Source of the DNA: Treponema sp.
GTDB taxonomy: Bacteria > Spirochaetota > Spirochaetia > Treponematales > Breznakiellaceae
Length of the DNA: 9,593 nt
Direction of reading: 5' to 3'
Assembly (NCBI GenBank): GCA_031273835.1
Contig: JAISRD010000039.1
Location: 1 to 9,593, forward strand
Of this stretch, positions 1 to 6,156 are shown in pieces. Each line of letters starts with the position of its first letter. The first letter of the stretch is position 1. Both the position numbers and the translations under genes were made by a program. The notes beneath the pieces were generated by a model. That model was given only the letters and a program-made list of their open reading frames with translations, was not told the origin of the DNA and searched no databases.

Positions 1-127
1 AATGCCCCTGACCCTGGAAGAGACCGGCAGAATCCTGGGGATAACCCGTGAACGGGTGCGCCAGATTCAGGAAAAAGCCACGGCCAAACTCCGTAACCTC
101 AAGGAGCTTACCGAGCTTAAGGGATAG
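1..127 (+). CDS. rpoD: RNA polymerase sigma-70 family factor, C-terminal end (partial, probably RpoD)
   Basis: Only the last 41 codons are in the window; the gene enters from the left in the frame of bases 2-4 and stops with TAG at 125-127. The residues LTLEETGRILGITRERVRQI form the region 4.2 helix-turn-helix that reads the -35 promoter element; TRERVRQI is the hallmark of the recognition helix. The ATG at 2-4 is an internal Met, not a start. The protein ends about 20 residues after the recognition helix, as is usual for primary sigma factors. The primary factor RpoD is favoured because rpoD lies not far from the P83/100 gene in T. pallidum and a P83/100 gene is present here. RVRQIQ also occurs in RpoS-type factors, so an alternative sigma factor cannot be excluded. 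Sigma-70 membership is firm; the subtype is inferred. Confidence 0.82.
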   Translation, partial: MPLTLEETGRILGITRERVRQIQEKATAKLRNLKELTELKG

Positions 128-170
128 CCCCGCAGCGGTCCCCCCGCGCCTCTGGGTAGACGCACTCTCA

Positions 171-294
171 GAAAAGCGTACCTAAAAGTAAAAGCCGGGG
201 GGCCTGCCGGCGGGAAACCACAGCGTTCCCCGGAGGGTCCCCTCTATGGTTTCCCGCCGCCACCCCCGGCCGCTTTTTCTGTAGTACGCTTTTC
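171..294. repeat. Large imperfect inverted repeat, possible bidirectional terminator
   Basis: Outer arms GAAAAGCGTAC (171-181) and GTACGCTTTTC (284-294) match 11/11. Inner arms GGCGGGAAACCA (209-220) and TGGTTTCCCGCC (247-258) match 12/12. CCGGGGG (195-201) faces CCCCCGG (263-269). The whole forms a hairpin about 124 nt long with a loop near 221-246. T-rich stretches occur on both sides: TTTTT at 274-278 on the + strand, and the complement of 183-193 on the - strand. This suits a shared terminator between the convergent sigma gene and HTH gene. It is far longer than a normal intrinsic terminator and could instead be a palindromic dispersed element; no clear target-site duplication is visible. 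Confidence 0.6.
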
Positions 295-348
295 AGAACC
301 ACCCGCTGTCTCTCCCCAGGCGCAGGGGCTTTTGCCGCCATACACCCA

Positions 349-400
349 CTCCCCCTCTTGCGTCGTGTTACCTCCCCCTCTTACGTCGTGTTACGTCGTG
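349..400. repeat. Short tandem direct repeat spanning the HTH gene stop codon
   Basis: A 22-nt unit beginning CTCCCCCTCTT at 349-370 recurs at 372-393 with one mismatch (period 23), and a truncated piece TTACGTCGTG (381-390) recurs at 391-400 (period 10). On the - strand each copy of TTACGTCGTG carries an in-frame-capable TAA, so copy-number change would move the stop of the regulator gene. Confidence 0.75.
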
Positions 401-827
401 GTCCCTCCTCCTCCTTGAGGCCCGTCGCGGTTCCCCCCCCCTCATAATATTTCCGCATTTTGGCGACCGAACGTCTCACGGAACGTTCTATCGATGGTTC
501 TATTGAATGGACTATGTGTTTTACTAGGGTATCATCAACCGTATCAAGGTATTTTACTATTTCGGCGAAAATGTCGGGGTTTGCTTCCGTATTACGCTTA
601 TCATCGACAGGCTTGAAAAGCTCAAAAATCTCTATTTTTAGAATCCTGGCAATGTGGGCAAGGGTTCTGGGCGAGACCCACTTTTTGCCGGTTTCAATGT
701 CGCTGAGAAAAGTTGTTGAAATACCAAGTTCCAGGGCCAAATCAAGCTGCGAGAACCCAAGGCGGCCCCGGTAATGCTTGATATTCCTGCTTAACAGTTC
801 CCGGCATGTTTTTTCGTCTTTATCCAT
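381..827 (-). CDS. XRE/Cro-family helix-turn-helix transcriptional regulator
   Basis: This is a small DNA-binding protein of 148 residues from the chosen start. The Cro/CI-type HTH fills roughly residues 12-73: FSQLDLALELGIS followed by TTFLSDIETGKKW is the classic helix 2-turn-helix 3 pattern. The C-terminal half (PDIFAEIVKYLDTVDDTLVKHI and after) is predicted helical and may dimerise; no catalytic or ligand domain is visible. ATG 827 was chosen over ATG 848 because AAGGAAG (835-841) lies 7 nt ahead of it, while 848 has no Shine-Dalgarno sequence. Near the 3' end a run of nine G's encodes EGGG, and the last codons overlap a tandem repeat. It is transcribed away from the lipoprotein gene at 1090, and three AGCTAWTAG sites in the shared gap suggest autoregulation and control of that gene (inference). 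It could be a stand-alone regulator or a phage-type repressor relic. Confidence 0.85.
   Translation of the reverse strand: MDKDEKTCRELLSRNIKHYRGRLGFSQLDLALELGISTTFLSDIETGKKWVSPRTLAHIARILKIEIFELFKPVDDKRNTEANPDIFAEIVKYLDTVDDTLVKHIVHSIEPSIERSVRRSVAKMRKYYEGGGTATGLKEEEGPRRNTT
433..441 (-). repeat. Homopolymeric G9 tract inside the HTH gene
   Basis: Nine consecutive C on the + strand, read as G9 in the coding strand, encode the EGGG segment about 19 codons before the stop. Loss of one G would open a frame that continues through the tandem repeat to a TAA at about 368-370 with an Arg-rich tail. Gain of one G would stop at 391-393. Poly-G tracts are known slippage sites in Treponema; slippage here is inferred. 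Confidence 0.6.
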
Positions 828-834
828 GATAATT

Positions 835-841
835 CTTCCTT
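835..841 (-). promoter_or_regulatory. Ribosome binding site deciding the HTH start
   Basis: AAGGAAG on the - strand sits 7 nt upstream of ATG 827-825. The alternative ATG at 848-846 has no purine-rich element at a proper distance. Confidence 0.5.
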
Positions 842-882
842 CTGCCATTCACAGTAAGGACTTTGGCGACTGATTTTTATTC

Positions 883-960
883 AGCTAATAGATGATACCG
901 GGGTCTTGCATAATCCACAAAAAGCTATTAGAGTAGTGCAAACATATTAAGCTAATAGCT
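883..960. promoter_or_regulatory. Three AGCTAWTAG repeats, candidate operators
   Basis: AGCTAATAG at 883-891, AGCTATTAG at 923-931, and AGCTAATAGCT at 950-960, which reads as the motif on both strands. The second copy and the reverse of the third (CTAATAGCT, 952-960) form an inverted pair. They sit in the divergent gap between the XRE regulator and the lipoprotein gene, where an autoregulatory repressor would bind. The repeats are seen directly; the binding protein is inferred. Confidence 0.5.
892..920 (-). promoter_or_regulatory. Candidate promoter of the HTH gene
   Basis: On the - strand TTGTGG (920-915) and TATCAT (897-892) are separated by 17 nt, with 3/6 and 5/6 matches to the -35 and -10 consensus. 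The start point would fall near 885, inside the AGCTAATAG copy at 883-891. Another copy (923-931) lies just upstream of the -35. Confidence 0.35.
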
Positions 961-1016
961 GTATTGCTTAACTGGTACGAATCGTGAACGGACAGCTATA
1001 TGCGGAAGGTGGCGAA

Positions 1017-1064
1017 ATGGCGGATGGTGGTCTACCGGTCATTCCCGGAACCTTTCGCGGATAA
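1017..1064 (+). other. Possible 15-codon upstream ORF
   Basis: ATG 1017 to TAA 1062-1064 would encode MADGGLPVIPGTFRG, preceded by GGAAGGTGG (1004-1012) at a workable spacing. It ends 25 nt before the lipoprotein start. It could be a leader peptide or chance; nothing in its composition suggests attenuation by a particular amino acid. Confidence 0.18.
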
Positions 1065-1089
1065 AAGTTATACAGATGGAGGTATTTAG

Positions 1090-1770
1090 ATGAAAAACAA
1101 ACTTTTTGCGATGGGAATATCCGGCGTCATGCTGGTATTCATTTTGGCCTTTGCCGCCTGTGGTAACGGAACGACCGATTCCGAAACGACGGAAACATTT
1201 GCCAATGTAATCGACCAGTATCCGCTTTCATCGGGGCAGGGGGGCTTAACCCTTACTGCCAGGAAAAGCGATACGACGGGTATAATTTACCTGACCGTCA
1301 GCGGGACGGTGACCGCCGCCAATACTGCTGATACTGCATGGACTGACATATGGCTTTCGAAGGGAAACATTACAGGTGAGTTTGCGGCGGTATCGATTGA
1401 TCTTAAAGGTGTATTTACCGCGGCAAACGTAGCCAACATACTTGCCATACGAAGCGAAAGCCAGGCTCTCCGGTATTACACGGGTATGTCTCCCCTATTA
1501 TCGGAAAAACCAACGGCTCCTGTTGAGTTTGGGCCCACTACATGGATTCCGTCGGACACGTCCCAACTGCCGGTCAGGTGGAAGGCATATGCGGCAAACT
1601 CAATCCCCGCAAATGATAATCTGACGCTTTTAATCTGGGAAAATGCCTCACCAAAGTCCAGTAAACTTGAAGTAACAAGCTGGACGAACATTGCGAATGA
1701 TGTTGCTACAGGCAAAACCGGCGATATTGCTACGATTATTTTTGATTACAGCGGCGTGTCAATTGAATAA
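1090..1770 (+). CDS. Predicted lipoprotein of unknown function
   Basis: A 226-residue protein with a type II signal peptide: basic start MKNK, a hydrophobic stretch from about residues 5-23, and lipobox FAAC with Cys24 as the likely lipidated residue, so it should be anchored to a membrane surface. The mature part is Thr/Ser/Ala-rich with alternating short hydrophobic and polar segments suggesting beta structure; for example LTLTARKSDTTGIIYLTVSG near residues 54-73 looks like a beta-sandwich strand pair. It contains no enzyme motif I recognise. Its start is supported by GGAGG (1078-1082) 7 nt ahead of ATG. It stands alone, divergent from the XRE regulator, and is followed by a strong hairpin, so it is probably monocistronic. 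Its base composition is more A/T-rich than the transporter operon. It could be a lineage-specific surface lipoprotein; no function is claimed. Confidence 0.82.
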   Translation: MKNKLFAMGISGVMLVFILAFAACGNGTTDSETTETFANVIDQYPLSSGQGGLTLTARKSDTTGIIYLTVSGTVTAANTADTAWTDIWLSKGNITGEFAAVSIDLKGVFTAANVANILAIRSESQALRYYTGMSPLLSEKPTAPVEFGPTTWIPSDTSQLPVRWKAYAANSIPANDNLTLLIWENASPKSSKLEVTSWTNIANDVATGKTGDIATIIFDYSGVSIE

Positions 1771-1793
1771 ACCGGGTAAGGGTTAATGTAAAC

Positions 1794-1833
1794 ACGGCTA
1801 TTCGGTGAACCCCACCATTCACCGAATAGCCGT
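1794..1833 (+). terminator. Strong hairpin after the lipoprotein gene, without a U-tract
   Basis: A perfect 16-bp stem (ACGGCTATTCGGTGAA at 1794-1809 with its complement at 1818-1833) encloses an 8-nt loop. It starts 24 nt after the lipoprotein stop. No run of T follows on the + strand, so if it terminates transcription it is not of the canonical intrinsic type; it may instead protect the 3' end of the mRNA. Confidence 0.55.
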
Positions 1834-1847
1834 ATACCGTTCCGGTC

Positions 1848-2054
1848 ATGCCGGTACAACCGAAAGTACCGGCAAACAACGAAGGATTGCCGACGGCGAT
1901 TCCCCCTCCACAAACCGGGACGGGCAAGCTTTGGCTGACCCGGGGGATGAGCCTCCTTTTGGAATTTTATGAGGTCGAACATACCCTGCCGATGGACGAT
2001 ACCATCAGCGCCCTAACCGCCGTCTGCCGGAACAACGGGGGAACCCTGGAATGA
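1848..2054 (+). CDS. Small hypothetical ORF, possibly a relic
   Basis: An open frame of 68 codons. The N-terminal half (Pro/Asn-rich) is not convincing as protein, but the part from ATG 1947 (MSLLLEFYEVEHTLPMDDT and on to ISALTAVCRNNGGTLE) has the look of a small helical protein domain. No good Shine-Dalgarno is seen before either ATG. Its TGA overlaps the ATG of the next tiny frame at 2051 (ATGA), the arrangement of translationally coupled genes such as toxin-antitoxin pairs. I do not recognise the family. It may be the surviving end of a once longer gene or a genuine small protein. Confidence 0.3.
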   Translation: MPVQPKVPANNEGLPTAIPPPQTGTGKLWLTRGMSLLLEFYEVEHTLPMDDTISALTAVCRNNGGTLE

Positions 2055-2131
2055 TCCTCTATCACGTTTCATTCGGACGATATAATCAGGGAATTGCGGA
2101 AAACAGGGGGTTGTCCATGACTAAAAAGTAA
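2051..2131 (+). pseudogene. 26-codon frame, possible remnant of a MILYHGS-type (DUF3990-like) gene
   Basis: ATG 2051 opens MILYHVSFGRYNQG and stops at TAA 2129-2131. The first residues resemble the MILYHGS start typical of DUF3990 proteins, which are found in small toxin-antitoxin-like cassettes after a short partner gene. Similarity is confined to these few residues and the frame ends at once, so this would be a truncated copy. The assignment rests on memory of the family start and is weak. Confidence 0.18.
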
Positions 2132-2280
2132 TATCTGGCGGGGTATATTACCGGGTATATTATCGGTTTCATTATTGAAGATACCGGTAGTTGTTCTTCC
2201 GAACTCCTACAGCATACCAGATAACCGCATACTTTTATCATAGCATCGCGGTTCATTCCTGGGTTTTGTCCGTACTTCCC
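2132..2280. other. Intergenic stretch with a 12-bp tandem duplication
   Basis: GGGTATATTACC (2141-2152) is followed directly by GGGTATATTATC (2153-2164). A weak stem AACCGC (2223-2228) / GCGGTT (2248-2253) lies downstream of the tatQM stop; it is too poor, with too large a loop, to call a terminator. No gene is seen here. Confidence 0.5.
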
Positions 2281-4155
2281 CTAAAAGAACCCCGCCAGGA
2301 AGGTGGACAGCGCAGGCACATAGGTAACCAGCAGCACCACGGCAAACTGCAGGAGCAGGAAGGGCAGCACATAGCGGCAAATCCGGGTAAAGGGCTTGTT
2401 GAAACGGTACGAGGCCAGGAACAGGTTCAGCCCCACCGGGGGGGTAAGGTAGCCGACCTCAAGGTTGGTCAAAAAGATAATTCCCAGATGCACCGGATCG
2501 ATCCCGTAGGCCGCCCCCAGGGGGCTTACCAGGGGCAGGACTATCAGTATGGCGGAAAAAATATCCATCAGGCAGCCCACGACCAGCAGGGAAAGGTTGA
2601 GGAGGAGGAGGAAAACAAACTTCGATTCCACGGCGCTTCTCAGCCAGTAGGCAAAGTTCTGCGGAACCTGGGAGTCGATGATGTAATACGACAGGGCCAT
2701 GGCGAGGGCGATGATGGAAAGGACCCCCCCGATGATAGGCGCCGCCTTGCGGAGTACCCCGGGTATGTCCCTGAGGGCTATGTCCCGGTTGACAAACACC
2801 TCCAGGATAAACACATAGGCCAGGGCCGCCGCCCCCAGTTCGGTGATGGAAAGGAGCCCCGATAAAACGCCCGCCATGATCAGAAGGGGGAGGGCTATTT
2901 CAAAGGCCGAATCCCGCAGGTTTTTCAGCACCCCCTCTACGCGGAAGGGCTCCGTGGGGACCCTGGTTTTTACGGACATGACGATCCCGAAAGCGATAAG
3001 CGCCGTTACCAGAATGGTCCCGGGGATGATGGCGCCGGCAAAGAGCTGCCTTATATTGGTCATCGTGGCGGTCCCCACTAAAATAATGGGGAGGCTTGGG
3101 GGAATAAGCAGGCCTATGCTCCCCGAGGAGGTAAGGAGTCCTATGGAAAACCGTTCGGGGTATTTCATGTGATCCCTTAGGATCGTGTAGAGCAGTCCCC
3201 CCAGGGCCAGTATGGTTACCCCCGACGCGCCGGTGAAGGAAGTGAAGAACGCGCAGATCCCCACCGTAACGATGATCATCCCCCCGGGAAACCAGCCGAA
3301 GACGCTGCGGAAGGCCCTTACCAGCCGCTCACCGGCCCTGCTTTCCGACAGGAAAAAACCCGTTATGGTAAAGAGCGGTATGGGGGCGATGCTTTCCTGG
3401 GTCAGGGCGGTGTAGATCTGGCCGGCGGCCACGTCGATTTCCCCCCAGGAACCTTCAATCAAAAGCAGGGCTATCCCCCCCATGACGGCAAAGAGGGGCA
3501 TGCCGGCAAAGGCGGCCAGTACAAAAACTATCACCCCGGGAATTTTTATGTACCAGGCCAACTGGTGGAACAATTCCGAAAGATCGTTGAAAAAAACGGG
3601 AACCTCAAAGCCCCATACCGCCTTGGCGATAACGGGGAGGGAAAAGAAGGTCCCCAAAACCAGGGCAAGGAAGGGGATGATCCGGGCGGGCCCTTTAAGG
3701 GGGCAGAGCCGGGCGAAGCGGAGGGCGATAACCGCGTACCCCAGGGGGATGATAAACGCGAAGACCCTGTCGGGTATGATCCCGATTAAACGGCCCATAA
3801 GCCCGATGCGTACAAAGGAGACCGAGGCCCAGGCGATAATGGTTACCACAAAGACGGAAAAAGTACCGGTAAGGGCGGAAAAGAAGCGCCTTGTTTTTTC
3901 GGAGCCGAAATTCTCGATAAGGGCGATGGAAAGGTGTTCCTTCTTTTTGGTGGTTATCATCCCCGAAACAAGGCCCAGCACCAGCAGCAGGTGGGTCAGG
4001 ATACCCGCCGTATCGGGAAAACCCGACTTGAATACGAACTTGAGGACCAGGTCGGCAAGGGGAAACAGGACCATGAGCAGCAGGGAAAGCCAGCAGAGCC
4101 CCTCTTCCACGGCGGAACCGATGCGGAAAAGCCCTGCGGCGGCTTTTTCCCTCAC
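2281..4155 (-). CDS. tatQM: TRAP transporter fused small and large permease (DctQ-DctM)
   Basis: A 624-residue inner-membrane protein of the tripartite ATP-independent periplasmic transporter family, driving uptake with an ion gradient. Residues 1-175 are the DctQ-like small subunit with about four membrane helices (around 18-40, 50-68, 92-115, 130-150). A linker helix near 160-180 leads to the DctM large subunit. Conserved DctM stretches are FFTSFTGASG (303-312), LLTSSGSIGLLIPPSLPI (340-357) and LEVGYLTPPVGLNLF (565-579), the Gly/Ser/Pro-rich hairpin loops of the transport core. Single-chain QM fusions are known in part of the family, including T. pallidum Tp0958. It starts at GTG 4155-4153, overlapping the tatP stop by four bases (GTGA), with AGGAGG 5 nt ahead, so the two are translationally coupled. 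It is last in the operon. The substrate is not shown by the sequence. The tat symbols here refer to TPR-associated TRAP, not twin-arginine export. Confidence 0.95.
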   Translation of the reverse strand: MREKAAAGLFRIGSAVEEGLCWLSLLLMVLFPLADLVLKFVFKSGFPDTAGILTHLLLVLGLVSGMITTKKKEHLSIALIENFGSEKTRRFFSALTGTFSVFVVTIIAWASVSFVRIGLMGRLIGIIPDRVFAFIIPLGYAVIALRFARLCPLKGPARIIPFLALVLGTFFSLPVIAKAVWGFEVPVFFNDLSELFHQLAWYIKIPGVIVFVLAAFAGMPLFAVMGGIALLLIEGSWGEIDVAAGQIYTALTQESIAPIPLFTITGFFLSESRAGERLVRAFRSVFGWFPGGMIIVTVGICAFFTSFTGASGVTILALGGLLYTILRDHMKYPERFSIGLLTSSGSIGLLIPPSLPIILVGTATMTNIRQLFAGAIIPGTILVTALIAFGIVMSVKTRVPTEPFRVEGVLKNLRDSAFEIALPLLIMAGVLSGLLSITELGAAALAYVFILEVFVNRDIALRDIPGVLRKAAPIIGGVLSIIALAMALSYYIIDSQVPQNFAYWLRSAVESKFVFLLLLNLSLLVVGCLMDIFSAILIVLPLVSPLGAAYGIDPVHLGIIFLTNLEVGYLTPPVGLNLFLASYRFNKPFTRICRYVLPFLLLQFAVVLLVTYVPALSTFLAGFF

Positions 4156-5162
4156 CGTTTCCTCCTGTATTCCCTCAGGATGCCGTCAATCTTATTGTAG
4201 GTTGCCCGGTCAAAGGTGGAACCCAGCAGGGCGGGGACAACCCGGTTAGCGTCGTCATACCAGATCTGCTGCTGCTGGGGGTTGACCTGGTTTATCTTAA
4301 GGCCGTGCTTTGACATGGTGGCGATGGCGTCGTTTTCCAGTTTAAGCAGGGACGCCTCAATCTCAAGGCCCGCTTTTTTGGTAAGCCTGATAAGTTCCGG
4401 TTTGTATTGGTCGGGAATGGACTGCCATGCGTGTTTGTTCAGGACTATGCCGGCCATAAAGGGGGCGATGTTTATGGAGGCCATGTTTTTTGCCACGCCG
4501 AAATACTGGTATCCCGCGGTGAGTATGGGGCTCTGGTATATGGCGTCGATGGAACCGCCGTTAAGGGCTATGAGCAGCCTGGTCTGATCCACCGGCTCAA
4601 TCCTGTAACCCATGGCTTTGAAGGCCTGGGCCAGTTCCGGTTCCGAAGGGCTGGTTCCCACCTTCTGGCGCTTCAGGTCGGAGGGGACAAATACCGGGTC
4701 CCTGGAAAAAAAGCGGACCCAGCCCCCGTTAATCATAATCAGGGAATAGTAATTCCCCGAGTTGATCCGCGCCTCAAAATCGGGCTTTACCGCTTTAAGC
4801 ACCTCGTTAAGTTCGCCGCTGTCCCGGATAAAAAAGGGACAGCTTAGGGTCATGATCTCCGGGGCGATTTTGTTAAGCCCGAAACTGGTAAGCACCGCCG
4901 CCTGAATCCCGTTCATGTTGAGTTTTTGCAGCACCGCGTCCTCGCTGCCCTGGGTTCCGCTGGCGTAGATCTGCAGCTTTACCTCGCCGTTGGTGGCGGC
5001 GGCCCATTCGGCGGCAAGCTTGTTCAGCGCCGCCCCCCAGGGGGTATTGTCCGGCACCATGGAGGCGAGCTTGATCGTAATCTGCCGCCTGGGGCGGTTC
5101 TGAGCGGACAGGGGCAGCAGGGCAAGGGCCGATAAAAGCAGAACGATTAGTTTTTTTCTCAT
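4152..5162 (-). CDS. tatP: TRAP transporter periplasmic substrate-binding protein (DctP family)
   Basis: A 336-residue periplasmic binding protein. A signal peptide (basic MRKK, hydrophobic LIVLLLSALALLPLSA, cleavage likely after Ala20) lacks a lipobox Cys, so this copy looks soluble, unlike the T. pallidum homologue described as a lipoprotein. DctP features follow: KLASMVPDNTPWGAALNKLA (31-50), YASGTQGSE (66-74), the hinge and binding region 145-215, and ALNGGSIDAIYQSP (199-212), corresponding to the family's LQTGVVDG segment. At the position of the nearly universal carboxylate-binding Arg (family pattern LK-x-x-K-[IVL]-R) there is LKRQKVG with Gly169, so a standard organic-acid ligand is unlikely. 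This agrees with the hydrophobic cleft reported for Tp0957. AAGGAGG lies 11 nt upstream of ATG 5162; 21 nt separate it from tatT. Confidence 0.94.
   Translation of the reverse strand: MRKKLIVLLLSALALLPLSAQNRPRRQITIKLASMVPDNTPWGAALNKLAAEWAAATNGEVKLQIYASGTQGSEDAVLQKLNMNGIQAAVLTSFGLNKIAPEIMTLSCPFFIRDSGELNEVLKAVKPDFEARINSGNYYSLIMINGGWVRFFSRDPVFVPSDLKRQKVGTSPSEPELAQAFKAMGYRIEPVDQTRLLIALNGGSIDAIYQSPILTAGYQYFGVAKNMASINIAPFMAGIVLNKHAWQSIPDQYKPELIRLTKKAGLEIEASLLKLENDAIATMSKHGLKINQVNPQQQQIWYDDANRVVPALLGSTFDRATYNKIDGILREYRRKR
4161..4166 (-). promoter_or_regulatory. Ribosome binding site of tatQM inside tatP
   Basis: AGGAGG on the - strand encodes the Arg-Arg pair near the TatP C-terminus and lies 5 nt before the GTG start of tatQM. 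This fixes GTG 4155 as the start. Confidence 0.8.
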
Positions 5163-5183
5163 AATGGTAATTGCCTCCTTTTG

Positions 5184-6137
5184 TTAATCCGTATCAAACT
5201 GTTCATCCGTTTCCAGGTCGATAAAATAATCCCCCGCGTGGTCCAGGAGATGCCGGGCCCTGCGCTGGGACAGTACATTTTGCAGCCTGTTGGCGGGGTT
5301 GGCGTTCACGTCAATCGCCAGGGCCGCTTCAAGGCAGGACTTGAAACTCTCATAATCCTGCCCGGCAACAGCTATCTTTGCGTAGGAAACATAGGTCCCC
5401 GCGGAAAGGCCCCCGGATTTTTCAAGGGCCCTTGTATAGTGGATCTTCGCCAGGGCCTTGTCGCCCCCCATCCCTTCGGGAATGGAAGCATAGAACAATA
5501 AATAGAAATCGTCCAGCGCGCCGGAGTTAAAATCCGGATCAAGTTCATAGGCCCGGTCGATGAGGCTTTTCAGCTGGGGAACGCGCATACCCAAATCCAG
5601 ATCGAAGGGATTAAGGGCATAGGCGGAAAGGGCCCCTGCGGACAGCCAGTAAAGGGCGGGAACATCCTCCGCCGTCAATCCGGCGAGGAAGGGAAGCAGT
5701 TCCGCTCCCCGGGCCGCGTTCAGGCCCGGATATTTTTTTTCAAGCCCCCCTTCGATGAGCGCCGCCCCCCGGAGGTAGAGCCCCCGGGCCCGTTCAAGCT
5801 GTCCGGCCTTCGCGGTATATTCCTCCGGGGGCAGGGTCTCCGCCGGGCCCTGGACAAAGGCGTTGGCGTACATGATAAAAAGGGAGCCCGTGGTAAGTAT
5901 AAGCCCCTGGTGATCGGGGTTTTGGGCCAGCAGGGTTTCGTACATTTTGATGGCGAAGGGCAGGGCGTCTCCCACAAGCTGGGGATCCGGATCGCCTGAA
6001 AAGACCTCGCTGGCGCCGCCTCCGCTTACCGCGTCGGAAACCTTGTTGATAACAAGCCTATTGAGAGAAGAACAGGAAGAAAGGGCGAAGAGGACAGCCG
6101 CAATGATAAGCGGCCCTGTTCCACCTGGTTTTTTCAC
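5184..6137 (-). CDS. tatT: TRAP-associated TPR lipoprotein (TatT family)
   Basis: A 317-residue lipoprotein with signal peptide and lipobox LSSC (Cys22). The mature chain is helical throughout, with TPR-like helix pairs: ALPFAIKMYETLLAQNPDH (58-76), AGQLERARGLYLRGAALIEGG (111-131), PALYWLSAGALSAYALNP (160-177), LKSLIDRAYELDPDF (189-203) and ALAKIHYTRALEKSGG (228-243). The closest known protein is T. pallidum Tp0956, a trimeric TPR protein with a central pore, encoded next to the TRAP binding protein and thought to work with it in the periplasm, perhaps by passing ligand. The start is GTG 6137-6135 with AAGGGGG a few nt ahead. The mutase gene ends 19 nt upstream and tatP begins 21 nt downstream, so all belong to one transcript. 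Family assignment rests on length, lipobox, repeat pattern and context. Confidence 0.9.
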   Translation of the reverse strand: MKKPGGTGPLIIAAVLFALSSCSSLNRLVINKVSDAVSGGGASEVFSGDPDPQLVGDALPFAIKMYETLLAQNPDHQGLILTTGSLFIMYANAFVQGPAETLPPEEYTAKAGQLERARGLYLRGAALIEGGLEKKYPGLNAARGAELLPFLAGLTAEDVPALYWLSAGALSAYALNPFDLDLGMRVPQLKSLIDRAYELDPDFNSGALDDFYLLFYASIPEGMGGDKALAKIHYTRALEKSGGLSAGTYVSYAKIAVAGQDYESFKSCLEAALAIDVNANPANRLQNVLSQRRARHLLDHAGDYFIDLETDEQFDTD

Positions 6138-6156
6138 GGTCTACCCCCTTATCCGC

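Noticed and set aside
349..400. CRISPR-like array
   Set aside because: Units are contiguous with no spacers and too few copies; it is a simple tandem repeat.
460..774. 104-codon + strand frame opposite the HTH gene
   Set aside because: It overlaps the clear XRE helix-turn-helix on the - strand and has no ribosome binding site.
2223..2253. Stem AACCGC/GCGGTT downstream of tatQM as an operon terminator
   Set aside because: Only 6 bp with a 19-nt loop and no T-run on the - strand.
2191..2865. 224-codon + strand frame opposite tatQM
   Set aside because: Gln/Gly/His-rich composition typical of the reverse of a membrane-protein gene; no domain.
3482..4249. 255-codon + strand frame opposite tatQM
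   Set aside because: Shadow of the DctQ/DctM coding sequence; Arg/Lys/Thr-rich and without recognisable motifs.
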